A stretch of 64,000 bases of DNA from assembly GCF_022458985.1 (NCBI RefSeq), contig NC_061772.1, forward strand, positions 3,459,501 through 3,523,500. The letters are read 5' to 3'. A program made the translations under genes and the position numbers. Below, piece after piece: positions 49,009-60,210 of the stretch; position 1 is the first letter of the stretch; every line of letters begins with the position of its first letter. The notes under the pieces were generated by a model, which was given only the letters and a program-made list of their open reading frames with translations, was not told where the DNA came from and made no database searches. Origin of the DNA: Mugil cephalus (Eukaryota; Chordata; Actinopteri; Mugiliformes; Mugilidae).

Positions 49009-49073
49009 GAAAGCTTGTCATGAAGCCATTCCTGTAAATGGTCTACAACCAGTAGGTTTGGCTGATGAATTTC
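49009..49073 (+). promoter_or_regulatory. selenos: Candidate type-2 SECIS element in the selenos 3' UTR
   Basis: The core is ATGA (49020-49023) opposite TGAT (49063-49066), which provides the non-Watson-Crick quartet. Helix 2 pairs GCCA (49025-49028) with TGGC (49059-49062) and CCTGT with GTAGG-type bases (49031-49035 with 49052-49056) around a TT/TT mismatch. The unpaired AAA (49036-49038) lies 12 nt after ATGA, as required. An extra mini-stem TGGT/ACCA (49039-49042 with 49048-49051, loop CTACA) makes it type 2. GAAA/TTTC (49009-49012 with 49070-49073) can form a short basal helix. It lies about 300 nt after the UGA and before the poly(A) signal. Confidence 0.8.
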
Positions 49074-49255
49074 ACAGTCGGTGTGTTTTTCTTATATGTT
49101 TCAGTGTGATTATCAGCGTGTGGCACTATAGCTTTAGAGTTTACATTACTGCAAAAGTTTTCGCTGGTGGACAATGTTTAATTACAGGAAATGATTCTGA
49201 ACATTCTGATTATAATGTAAAGAGGTCCTGTCTATTGTTATGCACATTTTTATGC

Positions 49256-49261
49256 AATAAA
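49256..49261 (+). promoter_or_regulatory. selenos polyadenylation signal (AATAAA)
   Basis: This canonical AATAAA is about 530 nt after the selenos stop and 190 nt after the SECIS candidate, so the SECIS would be inside the mature 3' UTR. Confidence 0.65.
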
Positions 49262-52200
49262 GATAGTCACCAGGAGTTTCAATTTGTCCAACTGGATCAG
49301 GATGGTGTGAAGGTGCAACATGTTTACCTGGAACTAGGACCGGCTTGTTCTGGAGTCTCCGTGTTGAGATTGTGCTCTGGCAAAGGTCTGCTGGGCCAAT
49401 CAAATCATTTGGGTAGGCTTCATGTGAGGACGGACAGAAGAGTAACAGCAACGTAGTCATACGTGTGAACTCAGGCTCATGGAGTTGAATATATTTACAA
49501 CACAATGAGTCTAAATGGTTGTCGGACCATCCAATTGTGTGCAGAGTTTTTGAAACACACCCAATAATGAAATCCAAATGGTGTGTTACCAGACTCGTAT
49601 TCTGTTAACAGCACAAGGTGTTGACCTGGCCTCAAATTCACTAGATCCCAAACTGATCAAGTATCTGTGGGATGATCCACAGAGGCCCCTCCCCTCAAAG
49701 ACCCTCGTTATCTATGTTGTGTGATTTGTAGTCATGCATTAATGCTGCTAAATGTCCTCAGAACTACTTTATTGATCCCAGGGGGAAAGAGAAATGGGTA
49801 AGAGGACTCTCTACAAGCACCACTTCTGCTTAGGGGCACTATGGGGAAATAACGTTCAGCTTCCAGTCTAACATGCGACAATGACAGTTTGAACTGAGTT
49901 GGAGAGATATCTTAAAGTGCAATGTCACTGAGGTCTGCTGTGTCCTGGCTTTTTTAAAAAAAAACTCCATCCTACAGAGTACAGCTTCTCAACTTACTTC
50001 CTTATAAGAAATGAAAGTAGGCCTGCTTGTCATGTTGAACTATGTCTTTGTATTCACTAAAGTTAGTTTGCTAGTCTACCGGTCTGCGGCACTTGTTACT
50101 TTTAGACTCCTAGAATTAATTTTTAACTTGTCATATCAAATTTGTTCTTCTATTGAGAAACACACAGCTCCATGTTTATGACTGGTCATCTGGTGCCAGC
50201 GCTGTCCTTTTGTATGTGAACACACCCGTATTTACAGTTGATTGGGAAGTCGATAAGATCGATTGTGGTTGTTAGACCTGCAGAAGCCGGGTAACAAACG
50301 CATATCCTGGGTATGGTGACCTTGCTTCATGGTACGGATGTTCAATATCTCAGGAACTTTACTGTCAACATTTTGTGAAGAAAAGCAGATGTTTGTGCCC
50401 AAACTCAGATTAGAGAACGTCTCTTCAGTGAGGAGTTGAATGGCAGGTAATGTGCTGTGTTTTGGCAGGATAGTCAAGAGTCACTAAAGGTGTGGTATGA
50501 TTCTTCCGTCATTTAAAGAGAAAGAGAACCGTTTAATTTCATGTGTGTTTCAGCCACCATGTTAATTGTTATTTTCTACTCCATGCCCAGCACAGGCCCA
50601 CATAGTTGCAGACCTGAGGGATTACTATACCTGTACTCACAGATTATGGGGTTACAATGCATAACCATCGTTGTGGTGTAATGATTCTGTTCTATTGTTA
50701 CCAAAATTGTCTGGTATTTTCCAGGCAAATGCACTATGCCAGCAAACTTATAGTCTTGTTTTCAGTCCCTATTTCAGTGAAAACAAAAGCCAACTAGCAT
50801 GTCTGTGGTTCTCAGTTCCCATCTCTTTCTTTTTTTTTTTTTTTTTTTAGCTTCAGCAAATGTTTCTTAAACAGGAATAAAAGAGTGTATTTCTTTGTAT
50901 CTGTACTGAACAGATGATTAATTTGCATTTGGAGTTCTGGTGAGTGTTTCTGGCAGCAGAACAGTGAGTTTTTTCTTTTTTCTTTTTTAAATGTTATTAT
51001 TTTTGTGGCACAGATCACTACACAATACTTGTTGCTGGTTAAGGGCATCACAAAAAAGAAAATCTATATCATTACAAATTAGACTTTTAAGTGCAAGTGC
51101 AAGCAAGTAGTAAGCAGAAAAGTGAGACTTCCTGTATAGGAACGATACAGATAACACTGTATAATATTCATCTTGATTCTGCTCTGATTATAACCCACAA
51201 CCCGTCACACTCAGCTGCCTCACAACAGCCCAGGTGATGGAGATAACTCACCCTTTTTGCTTTGTAGCCTTTGAGGCTTCCACACTTTACAGTCCTCTCG
51301 TAAACCCCGCATTTCCTCTGAGTTAACTTTGAACAGGCTTGTGTGTACCTGATGATTTGTCAACTCACGCTTAGTTTCTCCTTGCTTTGTTTTGGGCTTC
51401 ACAGTTCAAAGCATTTTAAAGTGAACGCCTTGATTTTTTTTTAGTCTTTCAAGTTAGGTGAAATGAAAGCGGTATGAAACAAGCATATGAAGGTTTAACT
51501 ATTAACTGCTCAGTAAATATACTGTGTATATTATAATGTAATTATGTAACTTTCTTATAGAAATTGTATTTCTGGCGCAAGTCTCACGTCTCTTTATTGT
51601 ATAGCCATTAACAAATCCTATCATTTGTTACAAATAAACTGATATGGACTGATAAGTACGTCAATGAAACCTGGGCCGCAAAAGCCTTTAGTTCCTATTG
51701 CCACCAACAGTATAAATGCGTGTAAAGCAGTCGAGGAAGCAATTTACTTTGTCCAAAAGCCGGCGCCACAATGATGAAGGGCCAGTGCTGCCAGTTTTAG
51801 TGACGTATTGCAGAATTAAAGCCTCAAACCTTTTACAGAACTGTGCATTTTACATGTTTGCATTCTTATTCCATATTCATTCTGCAAAAGAACAATGAGG
51901 CTTAACATTAATTGAGTCACATTGGACTATAAAAGAGTGCTGCAACAAATGGAGCGACCCATCAGTAGGCAATCCGGGAACATACTCAAACACAATAATA
52001 AATTAGATCATTTAAATCCCCTTAAGATCTGTGCCACTTTAGACTGGTGAGGCCTTAAATACAAAAAGGTGAATAAAATTTGCTCAAGACATAAGTATAC
52101 GTTTTGAACGCATCTTTGCATCCTTCCATCCTTCCATCCTTCCAGGTGTTTAAACCTTGAATTAGAAGAAGGTCGAAGTGCTTCCATATCCTCAAGGGGT

Positions 52201-53369
52201 CAAGAAGAACAAATAAACTATATGGTGAGTGTCTTGACACGTTTGGATGTACTTTACATACACCCTACTAGTCTGTGATCAATTACAAAGTATTTAGTTG
52301 CAGTGAGATCACCTTATTAGTTTTAAATAATAAATAATAATAAAATAGTAATAACAATAGTACAGTAGTAGTAGTAAAAACTAGTCTATAACCAACAAGT
52401 AATAATTCGTTTCTTCACCAGACAGCGGCTAGTTGCAGTACATCATGATAACCACACAGGGGAGCTCGACATCACAGAGTTGACATGCTGCGTTTGTGGC
52501 CGTTGTCTCTCTTTTTTCTTTTTTTTTTGTCATGCATTGCATCACGTAGCACAAAAAAGTTCATGTTAGGTAAATTCCACATAAAGTAACGAAATAGTCA
52601 ATTAGTAACATTACAGAATAAAATATATAAATAAAAATGTTTTTATTACATGCGTTTAGTGAAAATCACAATAGTGAAATAATTATTTGTCGTGCTTGCA
52701 AGTAAAAGCACATTTTCAAGAAGAACTACAGATATATAACTGCTGAGTTTACAAAGTTAACAACTTTTTTTTTTTACTGGATTTATATTTAAAGATTTAG
52801 GATGAGCAGCCACCTTTAAGTTACAGATAACAAAAACAAACAAACAGAATTTGGGAATAACAATTTAATTCATTTGGCAAAATAATTTGTACACAAATGC
52901 CAATTTCTAAAAACCACCCATCTATTTAATGCATATCTAAATGGGATAATATACAAGATATATAAAAAGTTGTAAAATGCAGAAAGCCCACATTTATATA
53001 GACTACCTCAATTCTTGACTGTCCACTTGTGTGTATGTGCGTTTTAATTTTGTTTTTGTTGTTTTGTTAATTGTACTCATGTTAATATACCTCTGATACG
53101 CTGCTCATTTATTTATTTCTTATATAATAATTAATTCTGTATAAAGCTGCCCTTTTTGAATTGTAGAATAAAATTGTATGTAAAAAGATATGTAATGAGT
53201 TTCCTATAACACGTGAACGCATCATGAGCCCTCTACGGAAATGCCGTTGGGTCAAACTTAGTGTTAAACCCTTCGCAATCGACGATCTTCGGCAGTCAGT
53301 CAGACATTCTTCCAATGGTGAGATAATGGCGAGAATGGGGCCGCTATTCAAGGCGAAGAAAAAACCTGC
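49262..53369. other. selenos-chsy1 spacer
   Basis: No gene recognised. It holds a Tc1-like fragment (49606-49720), a short retroelement-tail-like piece near 49768-49790 (ACTTTATTGATCCCAGGGGG), homopolymer T runs near 50830, and CATC/CCTT low-complexity repeats near 52120-52145. The rest is AT-rich with short unconvincing reading frames. Confidence 0.55.
49606..49720 (+). mobile_element. Tc1-like transposase fragment
   Basis: The translation resembles the C-terminal region of fish Tc1 transposases ([18 protein letters not shown], where the family has a D-L-A-S-N-S-P-D-x-N-P-I-E-x-L-W-D type motif). The nucleotide stretch AAGGTGTTGACC...AAATTCACTAGATCC recurs at 55239-55280, so both come from related copies. 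Heavily truncated and inactive. Confidence 0.65.
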
Positions 53370-53698
53370 GGCATCTGTAGATCGGCGTTGAGTGAGCCCC
53401 AGGCCGATAGCGGGGGGACGGCTTGGTGGTCAGAGGGAGCGGCGACAGAGGACGGTTCAGGTGGCCGCTTCAAGGAGACTGCTGCGATGCTACGTAGGCA
53501 TCTGGAAGAAAAGGGCTTTTCTACCATGAGAGAGTGTGTGTGAGCCCGGTTCTCTGGAGACAGGAGCTCGAGCGACCAGATTTTTTTGTTGTTGTTTTTA
53601 TTTTTACTTTTTTTAGTTCATTGGTTTGCTTTTACAGACAGACGCAGATTTTTTTGGACTCAGCGAGGATACACAGCGAGCTGGCGAAGTTTTGGGGA
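53370..53698 (+). promoter_or_regulatory. chsy1 promoter-proximal / 5' UTR region
   Basis: A local rise in GC and CpG (GATAGCGGGGGGACGG, GAGGGAGCGGCGACAGAGG) contrasts with the AT-rich spacer and precedes the chsy1 start. No TATA box is visible, which suggests a CpG-type promoter. An upstream ATG at 53534 is in frame with chsy1, but the peptide it would add is low-complexity and unlike the family. The transcription start is not determined. Confidence 0.45.
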
Positions 53699-55143
53699 AT
53701 GGCAGGTCGAAGTCGAAGAGCATGGTTTAGTGTTCTGCTGGGACTGGTTGTCGGGTTCACGCTGGCTTCCAGACTCATTTTACCCAAGGCGACCGAGTTG
53801 AAGAGAGCTGGACAAAAACGAAAAGCAAACCCCGCCGGCTGTGGGTTGAACACGGGTCTCAGAGAGGAATACGGCAGAGTATTATGGCCACCGCAAGTTA
53901 ACGGTTCACCGGCGACCGAGAAGCCTGGCTCCAGGTCCAGTAATTTCCTCTTCGTTGGTGTCATGACTGCCCAGAAGTACCTGACCAGCCGAGCCGTGGC
54001 GGCACATAGGTACGTGATGAGGAAGGCTCATTTTCCTACAAATGACTCATTTGGCTTTTCTCTTAATGAAGCTAACGGTTCACCAGCCTCAGCTGAGCAC
54101 CTCGGCGCTTCAACGTAGCGCTTTTAGAAGCTCACGTTAACGACACGGGTCGATAAAAAATGCACACGCATATATATACATATACATGTATTACGGTGTG
54201 CAGGCCTTTCTTTATATGGTGTGTTTTAGGTAGCTAGCTAGCAGCAGTATTCTTTCTAAGCTTTTGTCACTGGTCCACTCTGATTGCCACCCTCCAGCCC
54301 ACTGTGTTTTCTTGTTTGCCTTTATATTCAAAAAGGAATTTACAAGAAAATGCAAAAATATACCAAATTACAGTGTGAAATGTGTCGTGTATGTACGGTT
54401 TTACAGAAATTGCCGGACTGGTTCTGTACTAATTAGGCAGCTAACTGCTGTGTATGGACTGTAAAATTCACATGCAGCCCCTTTAACATGCCTTTTAACC
54501 TCTTATGCCTCCTTGAATAGCTTTAAGGCATCTAGAAATGATCTCATTCCACTCTGTCGATTAGGACCTGATATCCAATTTCTGTGTAATTTATATTACT
54601 GCACATTATTTCTTCAGTGACTAATGTTTTATCATAGAAAATGTCCAAGCAAGTTCTGACAATTTTTTTTTATTAGTTATTTTATCCTGAAAGACAAACT
54701 CATGTTTTAGTCATGGATTCAACTCTCTTACCATCCCTATGTGACCTCAGTAGGCGTTTAAAGCTGGCAAATAGAAGTTGTCACATCTGTGTTTTTTTTC
54801 CCTTTTTTTTTGGATATATTTGGACAAGCAAAAATGTGATCTTCTGTGTCTGAACATAGAAGTAACATCATAGTATTGTCCGTAGCTAGTGTTGCAGCTT
54901 CCGAGGCCAAGGTTGTATTTACTTTTTCCACAGAAGAATATTAAATCTGTTGATATACATCAATCAGCCACACCGTTACAACCACTGACAGGAGAAGTAA
55001 ATAACATTGACCAACTTTTGGACCTGGCAGTCATGTGCATGTTACTTAGACATGTACCACCCGCCTAGACCAGATAAGACACCCACACTATATAGCAATG
55101 ACACTCCTCGATGACAGTTGCCATCCCCACCAGGATGCAGCCT

Positions 55144-55186
<43 letters not shown>

Positions 55187-58100
55187 ACACTCACACACAG
55201 AGTTTAGGAACAATTCAAAAAACATAAAGAACAGAACAAGGTGTTGACCAGGCTTTCAAATTCACTAGATCCTAAACTGATCCCCCCCCCCCCCCCCCTC
55301 CACTCAATCCATAGAACCCACTAACAACATTCTGTTACCAGACACCACAGGACACCCTCAGAAGGCTCATGTCCATCTTCTAATGAGTCACAACCTTTTT
55401 GGAGGCACAAGAGTGGCCTACACAATATTTGGAATGTGGTCCTAATGTTATGCCTGATCAGTGTGACTGTAGGCCTTTTGGCATTACTCTTTCCGACACT
55501 GGAATGCTGAAACATTTGAAATCCTTCAGTTGCAAGATGTTCTTTGGTTTCTTGTATACCCTGCACTGTTCTCTTCAACCCCCCTCCCCCAGCGTTTCAA
55601 GGCTTAGACTAGGCCATTCAGAAACCCTGCGTTTCTATATTTTAAGCCACTCCTTGGTGGATTTGCTGTGTGTTTATTGTCATTATCCTGTTGAAAGGTG
55701 AACTGCCGGTTCACCTGATGCGTTCAGATAGTTGGCCTTATGTTATCTTCAAGCAATCTCTTGATGTGGTTGCATAATTCATTGTTGAAAAAATAACTGT
55801 AACCTGCTTAGTCCCTGAGGCAGAGAAGCAAACCCAAACCATAATATTGTCACTGTCATACTTCACAGATGAGGTTCTTCTCCTGAAGAGGCATGTCTTC
55901 TGTTACTTTAGACAAAACTATTCTCTAAAAAAGAATTCCTATTCTCACTTTTGCAGTTGTTGGACAGTTTCTTTCCCAGGCTTACTTTTGTATCAAATCA
56001 TCACTTCTTGGGCTGATCATTGCTGGGGCAACCTATTCTGGACAAAATGGCATCTGAAATCTGCACCAAATGTTTGATTTTCCTACAGTGAAAATGATGT
56101 ATTTCAAAGAAAAGAAATCTTTTTTTCTGAAGGCAGGAGGTATATGATGACAGGATGACACTGTACACGTCAGTAGCAAGGAGAACTCAAAACCTACATG
56201 TCACGTTTAATTAAAACGTAATCTAACTATAACACGTTACAGAGGTTTTGATACTGGAAAATCTGGGACACATTTATCACGTTCTCTACAGAAGTTTTCA
56301 TATTGGCTCAATCAACAGATACACCAATACATGTGGGATTCAAGATTCAAGTGGTTTTATTGTACAAGTACTGTATACATAATATAATACATACATAATA
56401 TAACGGCAATTATAGTTGCGCTACAAATACTGCTACTGATAGATACTGTACAGGCTAAGTATCCTAAGTAATCCCGTACCTATACTTAGGTACAGGATTT
56501 AACCAGAGTGAACATACATATATTTATATACACACACATACTCACTGGGCATTATGTTTGCTAGAATGGGTACTGATGACAGTGCAGTTCCGGTTTCCAC
56601 AGATGTATGTGGAGCAAAATACCAAGAACACAGTACAATTTTATTTATTACTGTACAGTGTTTGTCGTACAAGTGTCCATCTCAGCTGAAAATGCCTCGT
56701 ACAAAGTTTGGGGGTTCGTGGTTGCATGCGAGTGTGAGTATGCTCTCAGTGCCATTTACTGGAGGCTTTCCTGGTGCACCTGGCCCTAGATGATGGAAGA
56801 AGATGTCCTGAAATGCGGTGGAGACACCCATGATCTTCTCTGCTGTGTACACCACTCTCTGCAGTGTCCTCTGATCAGAAACTGCGCAGCTTCCAAACCA
56901 GACAGTGAGGTTTAAGGAGAGGTGGTTGGACTTGCAAAAACTTTCTAGGTGTTTCACCTCCTCTCTGTATTGTGACCAGGCCAATTACAGTTTTGTAATC
57001 TGCAAACTTTATCCTGTAGTTGGAGCTGGATCTTTTAGCGCAGAAGGTGAGTCAGCAGGGCGAACAATGGTGGTGATGGAAGTCAGGGGTACTGCATCAT
57101 CTATAGATCTATCAGAGTGAACTGAAAGGAGTCCAGAGTTGGTGGGAGAGAGTCTTTAATGTGCTGTGCAAAGCACTTCATCACAATTGGGGTCAGTGCT
57201 ACAGGACGGTAGTGATTCCGGCACGTTGCAGAAGACCTCCTTGGCAATGGTTGTTGAAGATGTCCGTGAAGACCTCTTTCAGTCACACAGTCTTTTAATA
57301 CCCTCAGGAATGTTGTCTGGTCCAGCAGCCCTGTGGGGATTGATCATGGACAGGGTTTTCTGCGCATTAGCTGAGGAAAGAGAGGGAGGAGTCAGAAACT
57401 GTCACAAACTTGTGGTGGTGGTTTGTAGTGGTTTGTGATGCGCTGGATTCTCCTCCACAGGCGTCATGTCTCTCTGGTTTTGCTGACGTGGTTTTCAGTT
57501 TTCATCTCTCAGTGAAAATAAAGACACAGCAGTCCTTCATGTCACGCTGGATGGTTCTCCAGTCTGATGTCGTCCAGTTTATTGTCTAGGGATTGTATGT
57601 TTGGGATGGCTGGGATCGGTGGTCTGGATGGGTTAGCCTTTAGTCCAGTCTGAAGGCCTCAAAAACCACAGATCTCATGGGAGGCGGAGAATACACTGCA
57701 TTCTGCCATCTTGGTATAGTATTGGAGATGTTGTAAAATACAGTGTATACATCGGTTGTCCTTTACAAATGTACAAAAGGTGTAGAAAAGGTGTTTAGCT
57801 GGAGGATTTGATCCCAGCAACAGCCCAAGAGTGTGACCAGTATTACAATGGCCTTTTAAAAACTTTGGCTAACCATTTAACATTCCCATGCCCAATGGCA
57901 AATATTGGGGTGTAGAGAGAAGTCGTTATTCTCAGAAAACCATTTTTTAAAGGCTAAACCTCCTTCCAAGGCCAACCATGGCTTTTCTAGTGGTATGGTA
58001 TCCTAGTTTCACAGATTTCTCTGGCCTGTATATGACAAAAAGTCAGTCAGCTATAGATGTGGTTGTTTATTCTGTTAAAACTAGATGGCATTAAACATTC

Positions 58101-60210
58101 TTTTATTCCCACCGGATTCATGTGTATGTGCCGTAGTTGATAGATTCATGTGGGTTGTGTCAGAAGTGAAGAACTAGTCAGGTCACCTGTTCTCTCATCT
58201 CCCTTCATCCTATGGTCCTTTTGGTTTTAATTGCACACTTCAGTTTCAGCATCACTAACAGCTTGAAGGAGTATTTCACCATCTTGAGCACCATTTTCCA
58301 AGACCTATACATGTCTGTATACACTTTATTTTACACTTGATTTTACACCTAATTCTTATTACTATGCTCATCTAGTGAAGACATTTAAAGATCTGTGAGA
58401 AAAAAAATCTTTGCTGGCTTTTTGTTTTGATATTTCTCAGTTTCTTCCTGTGAAACCAAGTAAATCAAGGATTTCTCAAAGGTTGCCTCCGTGGACTGTG
58501 TGCAGCCTGATGACTCAGTCCCATGGGACAAGAGGAAGACTGTTAGTCTGTGTTAGATTTGTTATCTGTTCGCTAGACTAACTAAAGAATACACCCACTG
58601 AAAATTTTAAGAGTTTGACTTATTGAAAAGCTCTATGCGCACTGTTATTTCTTGTTTCCTCTTCACACATCGGCCAATATTATAATTATAATGATCACAA
58701 GGGAAGATAGAGCGTTACCTTCCATGCCCCCATCCCTGCATTTAAACTGTTTTTTTATTTACTCATCTCCTATGACAGAAACATGTGTGAACACATTTGA
58801 CGTGCAGGAATGTAGTTCAGTATAAATGGTCCAGCATTCGTGTCCATGTCTACATCCGTTTTGTGGTGTCTTTTTCCCTTTAATCAATACGGCTGCCTGC
58901 AGTAGCTGCGTGACAGGCCGCATCACTTACTCTTTGTGCGTGTTACTGCCACCGGAAGCGTATTTTTATGCTTCAATCCATTTTCTTCAAAATTCTTCAC
59001 ATAACTGTCGTAGTTGTGTTTTAAAATAAATCTGAGTTCAGAGCAGTACTGTTTTTGTTTCTAGAATAACAAAAAGGAGAAATTACAATTAGCATGTATG
59101 CTTTTTAGTGAAAATTATTCATGTCTCTTGTATTTAGAAGGAGCTGACAACACATTCTATTAACAAGCATTTCTAATCTCTGAGGAAGTTGCATTGCAGC
59201 CCGGCTACACAGTGCAATCTTCAAACATACCTCTTTGTTTTCCATTTAGGTTGAAATTAATTTGGGTAATATGTGAAAGCTGAAAATAATGCTGCATCTT
59301 AATCCAGTACTTGTGTTGTGGTGAATATTTGTAAAAGAGTAATTGTGTTGACAATGCACTGGCCGTGTCACATGGCCCACTGTAAAAAACTGAAGCATTT
59401 CTTCATACCAGAGTAGGAAGTCTCAAACCACACAAAATGTGATGTTGTTTTTTACCGCTTTACCACTGTGCTCTACCACCAGCTTACCACTAGCTCTGGC
59501 TCTGGAAAGCTTTGAATTCTGTCTAACATAATGTCATTGTGTCCCACTACTCATATGTGTACCACATCTCCACAAACAGTCACCCAGTTCAGTACGCACA
59601 CTGAGGATTGTAAATGTGTTGTGGTGCTATTACTGGTTGTTGCATCCTGGACACAATCACATATGTCTGTGACCCGACCGTTCACTGACTCCGTCCATTT
59701 CTGTTTGTTTACAGGACATGGGCACAGACAATTCCAGGTCGCGTGGAGTTTTTCTCCAGCGAGGGCTCTGACACCTCCATACCCATTCCCATAGTGGCTC
59801 TGAAGAATGTGGATGACTCGTACCCACCCCAGAAGAAGTCCTTCATGATGCTTAAGTATATGCATGACCATTACCTCGACAAGTATGAGTGGTTCATGAG
59901 GGCAGATGATGACGTCTACATCAAGAGCGAGAAGCTGGAGAGCTTCCTGCGCAGCCTTAACAGTAGTGAAGCCATCTTCCTGGGCCAAACAGGAATGGGG
60001 GCACGGGACGAGCTTGGGAAACTAGCCCTGGAACCTGGTGAAAACTTCTGCATGGGAGGGCCAGGGGTCATCATGAGCCGTGAGGTCCTCAAGAGGATGG
60101 TGCCCCACATCCGAGAGTGTTTGCAGGAGATGTACACCACCCATGAAGATGTGGAGGTGGGCCGGTGTGTCAGGAGATTTGCCAAGGTCCAGTGTGTCTG
60201 GTCCTATGAG
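53699..60210 (+). CDS. chsy1: Chondroitin sulfate synthase 1, exons 1-2 (3' exon outside window)
   Basis: Golgi type II membrane enzyme. The family adds alternating GlcA and GalNAc from UDP-sugars to chondroitin chains; the N-terminal half is the beta-1,3-GlcA transferase domain. Exon 1 is 53699-54009 and exon 2 is 59715-60210 (269 codons; human protein 802 aa). The start [20 protein letters not shown] matches the family and gives the signal anchor (about residues 8-27). A variable stem follows, then [14 protein letters not shown]...RAVAAHR. Exon 2 has [39 protein letters not shown] and the metal-binding Asp triplet in RADDDVYIK (about 168-170), then [15 protein letters not shown] and [17 protein letters not shown]. 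Exon 2 ends in phase 0 at CVWSYE. The rest, including the C-terminal GalNAc-transferase domain, must lie beyond 64000. Confidence 0.96.
54955..55472. mobile_element. Tc1/mariner-type relic with inverted ends, chsy1 intron 1
   Basis: The left end CATCAATCAGCCACACCGTT (54958-54977) and the reversed right end CACACTGATCAGGCATAACA are related inverted repeats. Inside lie CTTTTGGACCTGGCAGTCAT-like sequence, a CA microsatellite (55146-55180), a run of 17 C (55282-55298) and a transposase-derived piece (55239-55400; TTCACTAGATCC..., ACACCACAGGACACCCTCAG). No intact frame remains. Confidence 0.65.
55560..56060 (-). mobile_element. Second Tc1-like relic (minus), chsy1 intron 1
   Basis: The segments TTAGTCCCTGAGGCAGAGAAGC, AACCCAAACCATAATATTGT and GATGAGGTTCTTCTCCTGAAG resemble the reversed body of a common fish Tc1-like transposon. 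The region TAGACTAGGCCATTCAGAAACC (about 55605-55626) is part of the same pattern. Many substitutions; limits are approximate. Confidence 0.5.
56337..57480 (-). mobile_element. Rex1-type LINE relic (minus), chsy1 intron 1
   Basis: On the minus strand the frames give [20 protein letters not shown] (about 57150-57230, reverse transcriptase finger region). Further along come [10 protein letters not shown] and [20 protein letters not shown] followed by YTAEKIMG (56820-56940). These are the reverse transcriptase and C-terminal parts of a Rex1/Babar-like element, joined with deletions. The 3' tail is at 56340-56375 (reverse of GTACAATAAAACCACTTGAA). Inactive. Confidence 0.75.
57481..59714 (+). other. 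Remainder of chsy1 intron 1
   Basis: Non-coding between the LINE relic and exon 2. No domain-bearing frame or RNA gene was seen. The acceptor TTTGTTTACAG directly precedes exon 2. Confidence 0.6.

Noticed and set aside
53534..53698. Upstream in-frame start for chsy1
   Set aside because: It adds 55 residues of low-complexity sequence derived from a T-rich 5' UTR; the family starts MA-x-R with the signal anchor at once, as at 53699.
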